From positions 1-23,439 of IMG/VR virus record IMGVR_UViG_3300036791_000233: a stretch of DNA of 23,439 nt; one strand, 5' to 3'. Below the pieces are notes generated by a model. That model was not told the origin of the DNA. It did no database searches and saw only the letters and a list, made by a program, of their open reading frames with translations. The translations under genes and the position numbers were made by a program. The DNA comes from a virus. How positions within the stretch are numbered: the first letter of the stretch is position 1; every line of letters begins with the position of its first letter. Shown here one piece after another: positions 11,820 to 18,631 of the stretch.

Positions 11820-12161
11820 TTACCTCACGACGCGCCAAACATGGCCCGGCGAGCGGTGGCTTTTAGGGTCGCGTTGTTGCGCGATATGATCGAATGCAAT
11901 TACACCAAGCTTCTTAGCGCGCACCGCTACCGCACCCCATGCGCGCCGGTCGGGCGGCTCCACAATCAAGCGCCGCGCATGCGCCCAAGCGCGCACGTCT
12001 TCGGTCATGAATACATCATGCGTAAGGGCGTACTGCTTGAACAAATCAAAGGCACGCGCCTGCCATTGCTCGCCCGCATGGCGCGCCGCGCGGCTTATCC
12101 CATCATCGCGCAAGCGCTTGGCGCGCGGTACGTCGAATAGGTCACGTTGTTCGGCACTCAT
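11820..12161 (-). CDS. Conserved phage protein of the early operon, 113 aa
   Basis: Sequence blocks: SRAARHAGEQWQARAFDLFK, DVFMTEDVRAWAHARRL, EPPDRRAWGAVAVRAKKLGV, then SHRSPGHVWRV. Proteins reading 'A..A...W...A......A.....F..EDVR.WA...G+..P.D.RAWG.+...A+..G.I...G.....SH..P..VW' are frequent in phages, often near replication genes, with a winged-helix-like helical core. No activity is established. Stops a few bases before the zinc-ribbon gene; the stop GAGGTAA doubles as the latter's ribosome binding site. Confidence 0.65.
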   Translation of the reverse strand: MSAEQRDLFDVPRAKRLRDDGISRAARHAGEQWQARAFDLFKQYALTHDVFMTEDVRAWAHARRLIVEPPDRRAWGAVAVRAKKLGVIAFDHIAQQRDPKSHRSPGHVWRVVR

Positions 12162-12166
12162 GCGCT

Positions 12167-12325
12167 TTATCTGTGCTTGCGGCGGGGCTTATCTTCGCCT
12201 TCGCCTTCCGTGGGCGCTTCGGGCTCATCGTGCATGGCATCGGCGGCGGCTTTCGCTTGCACGCAATGCGGGCAGCTTTCGGTGAATTCGTTGTGAAAGT
12301 TGCAATGATCTGGCGCGGTTTCCAT
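12167..12325 (-). CDS. Small Cys/His protein, 52 aa
   Basis: The ORF encodes METAPDHCNFHNEFTESCPH and continues CVQAKAAADAM, then an acidic C-terminus ending in PRRKHR. The HC.FH...SCPHC arrangement may bind one zinc. AGGAG lies 8 bases before this ATG; an ATG two codons upstream (12331) is only 2 bases from it and is less likely. Five bases separate its stop from the next start. Function unknown. Confidence 0.6.
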   Translation of the reverse strand: METAPDHCNFHNEFTESCPHCVQAKAAADAMHDEPEAPTEGEGEDKPRRKHR

Positions 12326-12359
12326 GGGCATTACTCCTTACAAAATGAAAAGACAATAC

Positions 12360-12479
12360 TCAAACAGATTTCCAGAATAGGACGGCGATAATTAGCAATA
12401 GAACTTCAACCAACACGGCGCAGATAAAGCCGCGCCAGAATTCCAAATCAACGGGGTTTCGAAAGCGGCGGTTAATCAT
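12360..12479 (-). CDS. Single-helix micro-membrane protein, 39 aa
   Basis: A 39-residue ORF: a basic N-terminus (MINRRFRNPVDLEFWRG) and one strongly hydrophobic helix (FICAVLVEVLLLIIAVLFW), ending in KSV. Its ATG overlaps the TGA of the upstream nuclease gene (ATGA), which supports translation. Predicted type II-like orientation with the N-terminus in the cytoplasm (positive-inside rule). Function unknown. Confidence 0.55.
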   Translation of the reverse strand: MINRRFRNPVDLEFWRGFICAVLVEVLLLIIAVLFWKSV

Positions 12480-12760
12480 TTCATCGCCCGCAATTGGTTA
12501 CGGAAGGCGGCTAGCACGTCTTCGGTGCTGCGCGCCAAAATGATGGGGCCGCGCCAATGTGTCGCGAAATCGTTTTGATCGGCGCTTAACTTGCCGTCTT
12601 TCGTTTTAACTTCGACCAACATGTTAAGGGCGTTGCGCGCCACGACTAGATCCGGGAAGCTGCCGCCGACTTGGGACGTGTCCGCGACGCTAAAGCCGCA
12701 TGAGATTAATTCACGCACCAACGTAGATTGGTTTAAATCGCGTCTATGGGTTTTTCTCAT
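12476..12760 (-). CDS. VRR-NUC / PD-(D/E)xK-type nuclease
   Basis: A 94-residue protein. GGSFPDLVV (residues 32-40) supplies the catalytic Asp37, and MLVEVKTKDGKLSADQNDF (47-65) supplies Glu50 and Lys52 of the (D/E)xK motif with a following Gln62, as in VRR-NUC nucleases. The size matches phage stand-alone VRR-NUC proteins, thought to process branched DNA during phage replication or recombination. The N-terminal helix (STLVRELISCGFSVADTSQV) is a normal part of the fold. It lies directly downstream of the replication-like gene in the early leftward operon. Confidence 0.85.
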   Translation of the reverse strand: MRKTHRRDLNQSTLVRELISCGFSVADTSQVGGSFPDLVVARNALNMLVEVKTKDGKLSADQNDFATHWRGPIILARSTEDVLAAFRNQLRAMK

Positions 12761-12832
12761 GGGGGGCGCTCAACGGTAGCGGGTCGGCAATGATCGCCGC
12801 ATGGCGGCCCGCCTATTGCGTTCTATGCACAC

Positions 12833-13756
12833 CTATTGCCCCGCCCCACGGGTAGGCACGCCAATGGTTTTAATATTTTTGAATAGCTCGCGGTATTGCT
12901 GCGGTTTGGTTTCCCATAGTTTCATATCGGTTCGGTACGCCCCGGGAGCTTCCAGGGGATGCGGGTCACGAAAGCCAATCGCGTGAGCATGGCGCCGTAG
13001 CGCGTCTAGCTCGGCGTTTTGGTCATTGGGCTTAACGTGCTGCGTGCCGTTGCCATTTTTCGGGGCTATTAGCCCTTGGTACCCGTTTGCCATCGAAAAA
13101 TTAACCGCCGCGCCTTGCCCCGTGCCGAGTGCGGCCATTTGTTTCGCGGCGGCTAGCAGCGAAGGGCCGCGAATGGCGGGCTTGCGCTCCTTGCGGTAGG
13201 TAACCCATGCATCCCATGCGGCAACGTCCAAGCCGGGCACGGTGTCGGGCGTGATTTGAATTTGGGTTTTGCGTTTTCTTTTTTGTTTAGTTTTTTCTTT
13301 TCTTAGGTCTAGGTCTTGGTCTAGGTCTGGTACATGCTCAAGCGTTGCAGCCTGTAACGGTGCCGCCGTGACAGTGCGTAACGGTGAAGCGTTACTTTTC
13401 TTTCGAAAGCGTGTAATACGTTGATTGTTTAGCGCTCTTTCTTTCGCAATGGTGCCGTTATGAACATGGAAATTGGGCAGCTTTACATGATTAGTGTCGA
13501 CAACTTGAAACCAGTCGCTCGGCAAGATTTGGCCGAAATTTTCAATCCCGACGATTTGATTTATCAATTCGACGCTAAGCGGCAACACGTCATCATCGTT
13601 GATGTGTGTGTCGCCCAAGATCCAAAGTCGGGCGAGGGCGCCAACAATTAATGTGATGCCATGTTGTAACGGTTGCCCGTTACACACCTGTAACGCCATC
13701 GCATATACACGCGGGTCCGACGCCAAATCTTTTTCCATTTTGATCCAACCGCCCAA
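12833..13756 (-). CDS. Phage replication-initiation protein (DnaD/DnaT-like, lambda O analogue)
   Basis: The N-terminus MGGWIKMEKDLASDPRVYAM ... LVGALARLWILGDTH is the 'W.K+.KDL..+P+V' winged-helix seen in phage replication proteins. A basic linker at residues 150-166 (LDLRKEKTKQKRKRKTQ) follows, then a C-terminal domain with AAWDAWVTYRKERKPAIRG ... VNFSMANGYQGLIAPK that resembles the DnaT/DnaD-type ssDNA and helicase-loader domain. It probably binds the phage origin and recruits the host replicative helicase. The linker is encoded by a near-repetitive CTAGAC/AAGAAA stretch, a possible in-gene origin-like element. Two bases separate it from the upstream cro-like gene. No separate lambda P analogue is visible. 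Confidence 0.7.
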   Translation of the reverse strand: MGGWIKMEKDLASDPRVYAMALQVCNGQPLQHGITLIVGALARLWILGDTHINDDDVLPLSVELINQIVGIENFGQILPSDWFQVVDTNHVKLPNFHVHNGTIAKERALNNQRITRFRKKSNASPLRTVTAAPLQAATLEHVPDLDQDLDLRKEKTKQKRKRKTQIQITPDTVPGLDVAAWDAWVTYRKERKPAIRGPSLLAAAKQMAALGTGQGAAVNFSMANGYQGLIAPKNGNGTQHVKPNDQNAELDALRRHAHAIGFRDPHPLEAPGAYRTDMKLWETKPQQYRELFKNIKTIGVPTRGAGQ

Positions 13757-13758
13757 AG

Positions 13759-13959
13759 CTAGTGCGCCCCCTCTTTTTGTTGCGCCGCATAGAGCCCGGG
13801 CTTTACCTGTAGTCGCCCGCCTGTAAGCACTTGTAATTTATAGGCGGTGCCCTCCGGCACGACTTCCCCCCATTGGCTCACGGCGCTCTTAGATATTTGC
13901 AATGCGTTGGCGACGCCTTCGAGCGTTTCGAAATGTTTTAGAACATCGGCTTTGAGCAT
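13759..13959 (-). CDS. cro: P22 Cro-family DNA-binding repressor
   Basis: A 66-residue protein: MLKADVLKHFETLEGVANAL, then QISKSAVSQWGEVVPEGTAY and KLQVLTGGRLQVKPGLY. 'GVANALQISKSAVSQWG' is the helix-turn-helix and 'VPEGTAYKLQVLTGGRL' the signature C-terminal half of the P22 Cro group. It acts as a dimer at early operators to turn down early transcription and favour lytic growth. It is the first leftward gene after the divergent promoter pair, the standard position for Cro. No matching CI-type repressor with a C-terminal domain is seen on the other side of the operators. Confidence 0.85.
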   Translation of the reverse strand: MLKADVLKHFETLEGVANALQISKSAVSQWGEVVPEGTAYKLQVLTGGRLQVKPGLYAAQQKEGAH

Positions 13960-14057
13960 GAAGCGGCCTAAAAGAAATCAACCGGGGAAAAAGTACGTTG
14001 TGCAGTGCCGTCTAATGGCGCCCCGCCCAGTTATGTAGCCATATATTCGGCTTTGGG

Positions 14058-14085
14058 AAAATACGCCAACCCGCGCGGGCGTCAA
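14058..14085 (-). promoter_or_regulatory. Early leftward promoter for cro/replication operon
   Basis: On the minus strand, -35 TTGACG (14085-14080), a 16-base spacer and -10 TATTTT (14063-14058). The -10 lies inside GAAAATACGCCAA (14057-14069), one arm of the 13-bp inverted repeat. The spacer contains the palindrome CCCGCGCGGG. Confidence 0.6.
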
Positions 14086-14104
14086 TAGCTTCCGTTAACT
14101 GCTC

Positions 14105-14132
14105 TTGTTAAAAAAATGTCTTGGCGTATTTT
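14105..14132 (+). promoter_or_regulatory. Early rightward promoter for erf/yqaJ operon
   Basis: -35 TTGTTA (14105-14110), 16-base spacer, -10 TATTTT (14127-14132). The -10 lies in TTGGCGTATTTTC (14121-14133), the mirror copy of the leftward element, so one regulator should bind both promoters. Confidence 0.6.
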
Positions 14133-14161
14133 CACGCAACCAACAACACCGGGGGCCATCC

Positions 14162-14320
14162 GTGAACATAGTTTTAATTCTAGGTTGGGCAATCGTGGGC
14201 GCTATATGCGTGGGCTTTGCCGTGGTGATTGGCTTCGGGGTTATGGTCATGCTGGATGACTGGCGCGAGCGCCGGGGCATCATCCGCGAGCCGCGTAACT
14301 TGTTCGGGTCGCGCAAATGA
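14162..14320 (+). CDS. Single-helix small membrane protein, 52 aa
   Basis: GTG start with GGGGG upstream. One long hydrophobic segment (residues 2-30: NIVLILGWAIVGAICVGFAV followed by VIGFGVMVML) is followed by a charged tail (DDWRERRGIIREPRNLFGSRK), predicted to face the cytoplasm. It is the first gene of the rightward early operon, and its TGA overlaps the erf start. A frame upstream (TTG at 14105) would start inside the promoter, so I reject that start. Function unknown; the position recalls lambda's small early membrane proteins. Confidence 0.6.
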   Translation: MNIVLILGWAIVGAICVGFAVVIGFGVMVMLDDWRERRGIIREPRNLFGSRK

Positions 14321-15075
14321 GTACCGATACGACCGAGTACACCCGGGACGTAGCCCTAACGGCTACTGCGCCGCCGCAAGCCACGCTCATGCACATTATT
14401 GAGCGCGCCGCACAAGCCCCGGAATTCGATCTAGACCGGCTTGAAAAACTTTTGGCACTGCGGGAACGTTGGGAGTCAAACGCCGCACGGCAAGCCTACG
14501 TCGAAGCTATGGCGGCCTTCAAAGCCAATCCGCCGCGCATCACCAAAAATAAACACGTTCGCTTTGTCACTAACCGGGGCGTCACGGAATACGACCACGC
14601 GACGCACGCCGAAGTAGTGGGCAAGATTACCGAAGGCCTTAGCGCCAATGGCTTTAGCCATGCGTGGCTAAACGATCAAAACGCCGATACCGGCATCATT
14701 ACGGTTACTTGCGTCCTAACCCATATCGGCGGCCATAGCGAGCGGGCACACATGAGCGGGCGCGCCGATGAGTCGGGCGGCAAAAACGCGATACAGGCGA
14801 TAGCGAGCGCCATCACCTACCTACAGCGCTATACGCTGCTATCGGTTACCGGCATGACTAGCGAAGACCTACCCGACCATGACGGCAAGGCGGCGCCCCC
14901 CGAGCTTCCCGACGTGCCGCCCGATGCGTGGACGGTGCTAACGGAGGCGGCCAAAGAGAATAGCGAAGCGCTGCGCGCGGCGTGGCGCTCGCTTACCGAT
15001 GAGACGCGCAAAAACATTTCGCTTAATTACACCGACAAATGGGCGGCCTTGAAGGCCGAAGCGGCGAAGAAATGA
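14317..15075 (+). CDS. erf: Erf-family ssDNA annealing protein
   Basis: 252 residues. After a disordered start, the ERF core has AARQAYVEAMAAFKANPPRI, ITKNKHVRFV, a TEYDHATHAEVVGKI block, 'GIITVTCVLTHIGGHSERAH' and 'GGKNAIQAIASAITYLQRYTLLSVTGM'. These blocks in order identify the P22 Erf/ERF superfamily (PF04404), ring-forming single-strand annealing proteins used for phage recombination and circularisation. The linker is Pro-rich (PPELPDVPPD) and the C-terminus is a helical tail. It overlaps both neighbours by 4 bases and works with the YqaJ exonuclease 92 bases downstream. Confidence 0.93.
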   Translation: MSTDTTEYTRDVALTATAPPQATLMHIIERAAQAPEFDLDRLEKLLALRERWESNAARQAYVEAMAAFKANPPRITKNKHVRFVTNRGVTEYDHATHAEVVGKITEGLSANGFSHAWLNDQNADTGIITVTCVLTHIGGHSERAHMSGRADESGGKNAIQAIASAITYLQRYTLLSVTGMTSEDLPDHDGKAAPPELPDVPPDAWTVLTEAAKENSEALRAAWRSLTDETRKNISLNYTDKWAALKAEAAKK

Positions 15076-15170
15076 AAATGCGAGCGGCGGCAATCATTGC
15101 CGGTTTGTACTTCGCGGGCTTGCTGGTCTTGCTCTACGTGGCGGCGCACTTCATTAGGAAATTTTGGTGA
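15072..15170 (+). CDS. Micro-membrane protein between erf and yqaJ, 32 aa
   Basis: A 32-residue ORF: MKMRAAAIIAGLYFAGLLVL then LYVAAHFIRKFW, a single hydrophobic helix with basic ends. Its ATG overlaps the erf stop (ATGA) and its TGA overlaps the GTG of yqaJ (GTGA), so the only reason to keep these bases in this order is translation. Function unknown. Confidence 0.6.
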   Translation: MKMRAAAIIAGLYFAGLLVLLYVAAHFIRKFW

Positions 15171-15814
15171 AAAACTTTACCGTTATCGACTTCCCGCAAC
15201 AATCGCCGCAATGGCGCATAGCGCGCGCCGGTCGGCTCACGGGGTCCATGGCGCATACCATCCTAGCCACCGGGCGGGCGGGCAAAGAATCGGTTATGCG
15301 CCGCGACTACCGCTTACAGTTGGTAAGCGAGCGCATCGCCGGGGAAGCGCAAGAGAATTTATTTTTTACCCGCGATATGGAACGCGGCGTGGTGATTGAG
15401 CCGCAAGCCTTCGCCGCCTACGAAGCGCAAACCGGCGAGCTAGTGCGCAAAACCGGTTTCCTGCAACACAATTCAATCATGGCGGGTTGCTCGCTGGATG
15501 GGGACATAGGCGACTTTTCCGGCATCGTTGAATTGAAATGCCCGAAGATGGCAACGCACTTAACGTACCTTGCGGACCCTTCGGCACTTGCCGGCGAATA
15601 TGACGCACAAGTGCGGCACAACTTATGGATTAGCGGCGCCGCGTACTGCGATTTGATTAGCTTCGATGACCGCATGCCGCCGCATAAACAGTTACTGCGC
15701 GTGCGCGTTGAAGCGTTCAACGCCCGCCTGGATGAGTACGAGGTCGAAGCAAAAAAGTTTCTCGCCGAAGTAGAAACGCACTACTGCTTAATTATGGACG
15801 GTGCCTATGGCTAA
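15167..15814 (+). CDS. YqaJ-family viral recombinase/exonuclease (lambda Exo-like)
   Basis: From the GTG at 15167 (overlapping the upstream stop) the protein has 215 residues. Motifs of the PD-(D/E)xK exonuclease fold are present: QQSPQWRIARAGRLTGS (11-27), MERGVVIEPQAFAAYE (71-86, with Glu78), AGCSLDGD (106-113, with Asp111) and GIVELKCPK (119-127, with Glu122 and Lys124). It degrades 5' strands of dsDNA ends to make ssDNA for the Erf protein. The length matches the family. The pair Erf-YqaJ forms a complete two-component recombination system. The metal-binding Glu/Asp/Lys set is intact, so it should be active. Confidence 0.93.
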   Translation: MKNFTVIDFPQQSPQWRIARAGRLTGSMAHTILATGRAGKESVMRRDYRLQLVSERIAGEAQENLFFTRDMERGVVIEPQAFAAYEAQTGELVRKTGFLQHNSIMAGCSLDGDIGDFSGIVELKCPKMATHLTYLADPSALAGEYDAQVRHNLWISGAAYCDLISFDDRMPPHKQLLRVRVEAFNARLDEYEVEAKKFLAEVETHYCLIMDGAYG

Positions 15815-16064
15815 CAAAGAATGGGATAACAACATGCGCGGCGTGTTGTTCGTGAACGATAAAAAAGGCATCCCAACGCGCGCCGACTACACCGGTACTT
15901 GCGAAATAAATCACGTTGAATATTGGATGGATGTTTGGCTAGCCAAATCCCAATACCCCGACCTTTTTTCTAACGTGCGCTTTAGGGTGAAAGGCGTCCG
16001 CGCGTCGCGCCCGCAAGAATCGGTAACGCCACCGCTCGATTTTGATGATGAGATCCCCTTTTAA
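15807..16064 (+). CDS. Small ssDNA-binding-like protein with SSB-type acidic tail, 85 aa
   Basis: MANKEWDNNMRGVLFVNDKK starts an OB-like stretch; 'ADYTGTCEINHVEYWMDVWL' and 'RFRVKGVRA' are strand-rich. The tail LDFDDEIPF matches the conserved SSB C-terminal peptide (D-F-D-D-(D/E)-I-P-F) that binds SSB partner proteins. Small proteins of this layout ('WDN..RG.LF.N.+K....PDY.G...+.G.EYW...W') accompany phage recombination genes. An upstream GTG (15801) is two codons earlier. It overlaps yqaJ by 8 bases and touches the next gene at a shared base. The precise function is inferred. Confidence 0.65.
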   Translation: MANKEWDNNMRGVLFVNDKKGIPTRADYTGTCEINHVEYWMDVWLAKSQYPDLFSNVRFRVKGVRASRPQESVTPPLDFDDEIPF

Positions 16065-16954
16065 TGGCTACCAAAATAAATGGGTCGGCGAATCCCAAAA
16101 TTATAAAATTCCCAAACCCGGCGAAAATCTACGGCACCGATCAAAATATCGTGGCCGAAGTCATGACCATTACGCCGAGCGATGCGACGGCGTGGCTTCG
16201 CTGCAATAAAAATAACCGCCCGCTTCGCAAGCGGCACATAGAATTTTTAGCAAGCGAAATCACTAACGGCAATTGGCAGATTAACGGGCAAGCCATCGTC
16301 ATCGCCGATGATGAGCAAATCTTGGACGGGCAACACCGCTTGTTTGCCATCATTGAGGCGGGCAAGCCGATTAAATCGATGGTTGTTTATGGCATCACGC
16401 CCGATGCCTTTAAGACTATCGACACGGGCGCGGTGCGCACGGGCGCCGATGCGCTTTGCTTGTACTTCAAAGACGTTCCGAACTACATAGTTAAAGCCGC
16501 CGCTACAGCGGTGCAATGGTGCAACCGCTTAGAGCGCGGGCAAATCCACTACGCCGAAAAATTATCGAATACCGATGTAATCGAATATGTGAATCATCAT
16601 AGGTCGCTACTGCAATGTGCCGAAACCTTGGCGAGCTACCCAACCGAAGCACGCCCGCTATCCCTTGGGCCCGGCACCGCGCTTTATGAAATGTTCCAAC
16701 GCAAAAACCATGAGCAAGCCGAAAACTTTATGCGCCGCTTTTACACCGGGGAAGGCTTAACCCGGTCCGATGGGGAATATATCTTGCGCGCGGCATTCAT
16801 GAAGGATTCCGAAAAGGTCGCCAAATACCCGCAAGCGATCCGCGTGCGCATGATCATTAAGGGTTGGAACTGGTACCGGCGCGGCAACAACACCGCTACG
16901 CGCCAAGTCGTCAGCGTAACGCCCGCCGATGAACAAAAGATTAGGATTTATTAG
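16064..16954 (+). CDS. DGQHR/ParB-like phage protein
   Basis: A 296-residue protein. Residues 85-110 (QILDGQHRLFAIIEAGKPIK, then SMVVYGI) contain the DGQHR motif of ParB/Srx-like and DndB-related folds, followed by 'AFKTIDTGAVRTGADAL' (115-131), a conserved extension in this phage group. The rest is helical, with a basic C-terminus (WNWYRRGNN). Members are common in phages and integrative elements next to recombination genes and are presumed DNA-interacting, possibly ATP-dependent nucleases; the role is unproven. Good coupling to the upstream gene (1-base overlap) and 2 bases to the next. Confidence 0.75.
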   Translation: MATKINGSANPKIIKFPNPAKIYGTDQNIVAEVMTITPSDATAWLRCNKNNRPLRKRHIEFLASEITNGNWQINGQAIVIADDEQILDGQHRLFAIIEAGKPIKSMVVYGITPDAFKTIDTGAVRTGADALCLYFKDVPNYIVKAAATAVQWCNRLERGQIHYAEKLSNTDVIEYVNHHRSLLQCAETLASYPTEARPLSLGPGTALYEMFQRKNHEQAENFMRRFYTGEGLTRSDGEYILRAAFMKDSEKVAKYPQAIRVRMIIKGWNWYRRGNNTATRQVVSVTPADEQKIRIY

Positions 16955-16956
16955 CA

Positions 16957-17277
16957 ATGAACAAACGCAAATACGCGCCGCGTAAAAAGCATGCCCCGCC
17001 GAATTATGATGTTTACCCGTGGCTACCGTTGAGTATTGCGTGCGACATGTTCGGCATGACGTATAACAGCGCGCGCAACGCCGTACTACAAGAGCGCTTC
17101 CCGGTCATGACGTACCGGCTTGGGCGCTATATCGTGGTGGACAAGGATGTAATGCAGAATTATTTCAGGGAACAACGCGAGCGGGGTTTAAAGAAACTAC
17201 AAGAGCCGCCGCGCGAAGACCGGCGCAAGGGGCATAGCGGGCGGCGGAAGAAATCCGCCGCCGCCGCCAACGCCTAA
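16957..17277 (+). CDS. Excisionase-like / PrtN-type helix-turn-helix protein
   Basis: The segment YPWLPLSIACDMFGMTYNSA ... RFPVMTYRLGRYIVVDKDVM is a MerR/Xis-type winged helix-turn-helix ('+P+..AC..+G.+..+AR......FP......G+.++V...V'), similar to pyocin activator PrtN and phage excisionases. The C-terminus is long and basic (residues 74-106). It sits at the end of the early rightward operon and ends tail to tail with the integrase gene (overlap of three bases), the usual xis-int arrangement. Likely a directionality factor that bends attachment-site DNA, or an activator. Confidence 0.65.
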   Translation: MNKRKYAPRKKHAPPNYDVYPWLPLSIACDMFGMTYNSARNAVLQERFPVMTYRLGRYIVVDKDVMQNYFREQRERGLKKLQEPPREDRRKGHSGRRKKSAAAANA

Positions 17278-18275
17278 GCGCGCTTGCGCATCGGCCCATC
17301 ATGCAACCTCTCGGCGCGGATATGCAGATAGCGCATAAGGGTATTGACTTGCTTATGCCGCGACACTTTCGCTAGCTCTTCGATTACATAGCCTTGGTCG
17401 GAAAGGCGCGACAAGGCTTCATGGCGCAAGTCGTGAAAATGGATATTTTTGATACCCACCTTGCGCGCCGCCGTGCGGAAGCGGTTCGAAATGGTGACCC
17501 CCGAGCAAGGGAAAATCCGCGCTTCGCCCGCTATCTTCGGTTGGCGCTTCAAGATTTCATAGGCGCCATTCAAAAGCGGCACGTTAAAGTCGTTGCCCTC
17601 TTGGTTCTCCGGGTCTTTGCAATCGCGTAACCAAATCATCGGCATTTTTTCGATGAAGTTAATTTCGTGCCAGCTAAGGCGGGTTATCTCGCTGCGGCGC
17701 ATGCCGCTAAGCACGGCGAAGTCAACAATGTCATTAAAGGGAATTTCGCACTGCGCGGTATTGGCTAGCTTGATGGCCGCTAACTCGGCATCCGTTATGC
17801 GCCTATCGCGCTTACGGCTAGCCTTCATGGCGCCTTGGTCCCATAGCACCGACTTGGCGGTATCCATGCTGGCGAAGTCTAGGGTTAGCTCTAAATCCTC
17901 GTAAGTCGCTTGCTTCATGGCGCCGCGCAAAATCATGAAGTAGTTAGTACGCGATGAGGGCGACACGTTCCAAGCCTTGGCGGTAGCGATCCACCATTTA
18001 GCGGTCATGTCCTTTAAGCTCACATCGGCGTAGAGGCGGGCGAAATGGCGCAGCATTTCCTTGGCGCTCTTGGCGCACCCGGAGAGCAATAAGACCTTTT
18101 GCAGCAATTCGCCGAAGCTGCCCCGGGTAAGCTTCGAGCGGTTGCGCAAGTCGACTTCGCGCGCTACCGCCCAAGCTTGGGCATCGGCCTTGGTGTCGAA
18201 AGTTTTAGTTTCGGTTTTGTCGTCAATGCGCACGACGGCGCGCACCCGATTATTTCTCTTAACGTATGTAGCCAT
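17274..18275 (-). CDS. int: Tyrosine site-specific recombinase (integrase)
   Basis: 333 residues. An N-terminal arm-type/AP2-like DNA-binding region (about 1-50, with KTFDTKADAQAWA), a SAM-like core-binding domain (50-150) and the C-terminal catalytic domain. Catalytic residues are visible: Arg193 (SGMRRSE), Lys220, His281 and Arg284 (HDLRHE), His307 and Tyr316 (LMRYLHI). All are present, so it should be active. GGAG lies 9 bases before the ATG. It is transcribed towards the excisionase-like gene, and repeated GCGGGTAACA sites lie upstream, possible arm-type sites. The attachment core cannot be fixed from this sequence. Confidence 0.95.
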   Translation of the reverse strand: MATYVKRNNRVRAVVRIDDKTETKTFDTKADAQAWAVAREVDLRNRSKLTRGSFGELLQKVLLLSGCAKSAKEMLRHFARLYADVSLKDMTAKWWIATAKAWNVSPSSRTNYFMILRGAMKQATYEDLELTLDFASMDTAKSVLWDQGAMKASRKRDRRITDAELAAIKLANTAQCEIPFNDIVDFAVLSGMRRSEITRLSWHEINFIEKMPMIWLRDCKDPENQEGNDFNVPLLNGAYEILKRQPKIAGEARIFPCSGVTISNRFRTAARKVGIKNIHFHDLRHEALSRLSDQGYVIEELAKVSRHKQVNTLMRYLHIRAERLHDGPMRKRA

Positions 18276-18316
18276 GTGATTGCACTCCTTGTGATTGAAA
18301 ATAACTTAGATTGAAA

Positions 18317-18341
18317 ACGGGTAACAGCGGGTAACAGTGCT
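18317..18341 (+). repeat. Tandem (A/G)CGGGTAACA sites upstream of int
   Basis: Two adjacent copies, ACGGGTAACA (18317-18326) and GCGGGTAACAGTGCT (18327-18341). The second is repeated exactly at 18509-18523. Related tandem copies lie at 7871-7896. Confidence 0.7.
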
Positions 18342-18508
18342 AAATTAAAAACTTGATGCGATTGAATGAAAAGCCTATAAAACCAGTGTTTGCGAATTTG
18401 CCCGAATTTTCACGAAATGCACTATTTCCCGGGGTTTTATTGTATGCGTTTGATGTTCAATAAACAACCTAAGCCTGTAAGTCATTGAAATTAAAAGATT
18501 CGTCGGGG

Positions 18509-18523
18509 GCGGGTAACAGTGCT
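18509..18523 (+). repeat. Third GCGGGTAACAGTGCT site
   Basis: Exact 15-bp copy of 18327-18341, 182 bases away in the same orientation. Could be an integrase arm-type or regulator site. Confidence 0.7.
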
Positions 18524-18617
18524 TGGTACAGTGTTTCGCGCATTCGTTGAAATTTGCTCGCATCATGTTTTAGGCTAGGGAACTTGGCAACGCAAAGGGT
18601 GAGAGTTAAGCTCTCTT

Positions 18618-18631
18618 GTGTGTATACACAC
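18618..18631. promoter_or_regulatory. Palindromic operator before the zinc-finger/HTH/csrA operon
   Basis: GTGTGTATACACAC is a perfect 14-bp palindrome followed by CTA, forming TACACACCTA as in the control regions at 5851 and 9028. It lies 17 bases before the first ATG of the operon. Confidence 0.6.

Larger units (their letters stand above)
14057..14133. promoter_or_regulatory. Inverted operator pair, 13-bp arms
   Basis: GAAAATACGCCAA (14057-14069) and TTGGCGTATTTTC (14121-14133) are perfect inverted copies 51 bases apart, each overlapping a -10 box of the divergent promoters. Likely Cro (and repressor) operators. The intervening DNA also carries CCCGCGCGGG (14070-14079). Confidence 0.65.

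Noticed and set aside
12770-12832. Minus-strand 20-residue frame beginning GTG right after the replication gene stop
   Set aside because: Too short, Arg-rich by composition and no ribosome binding site; probably spacer before the nuclease gene.
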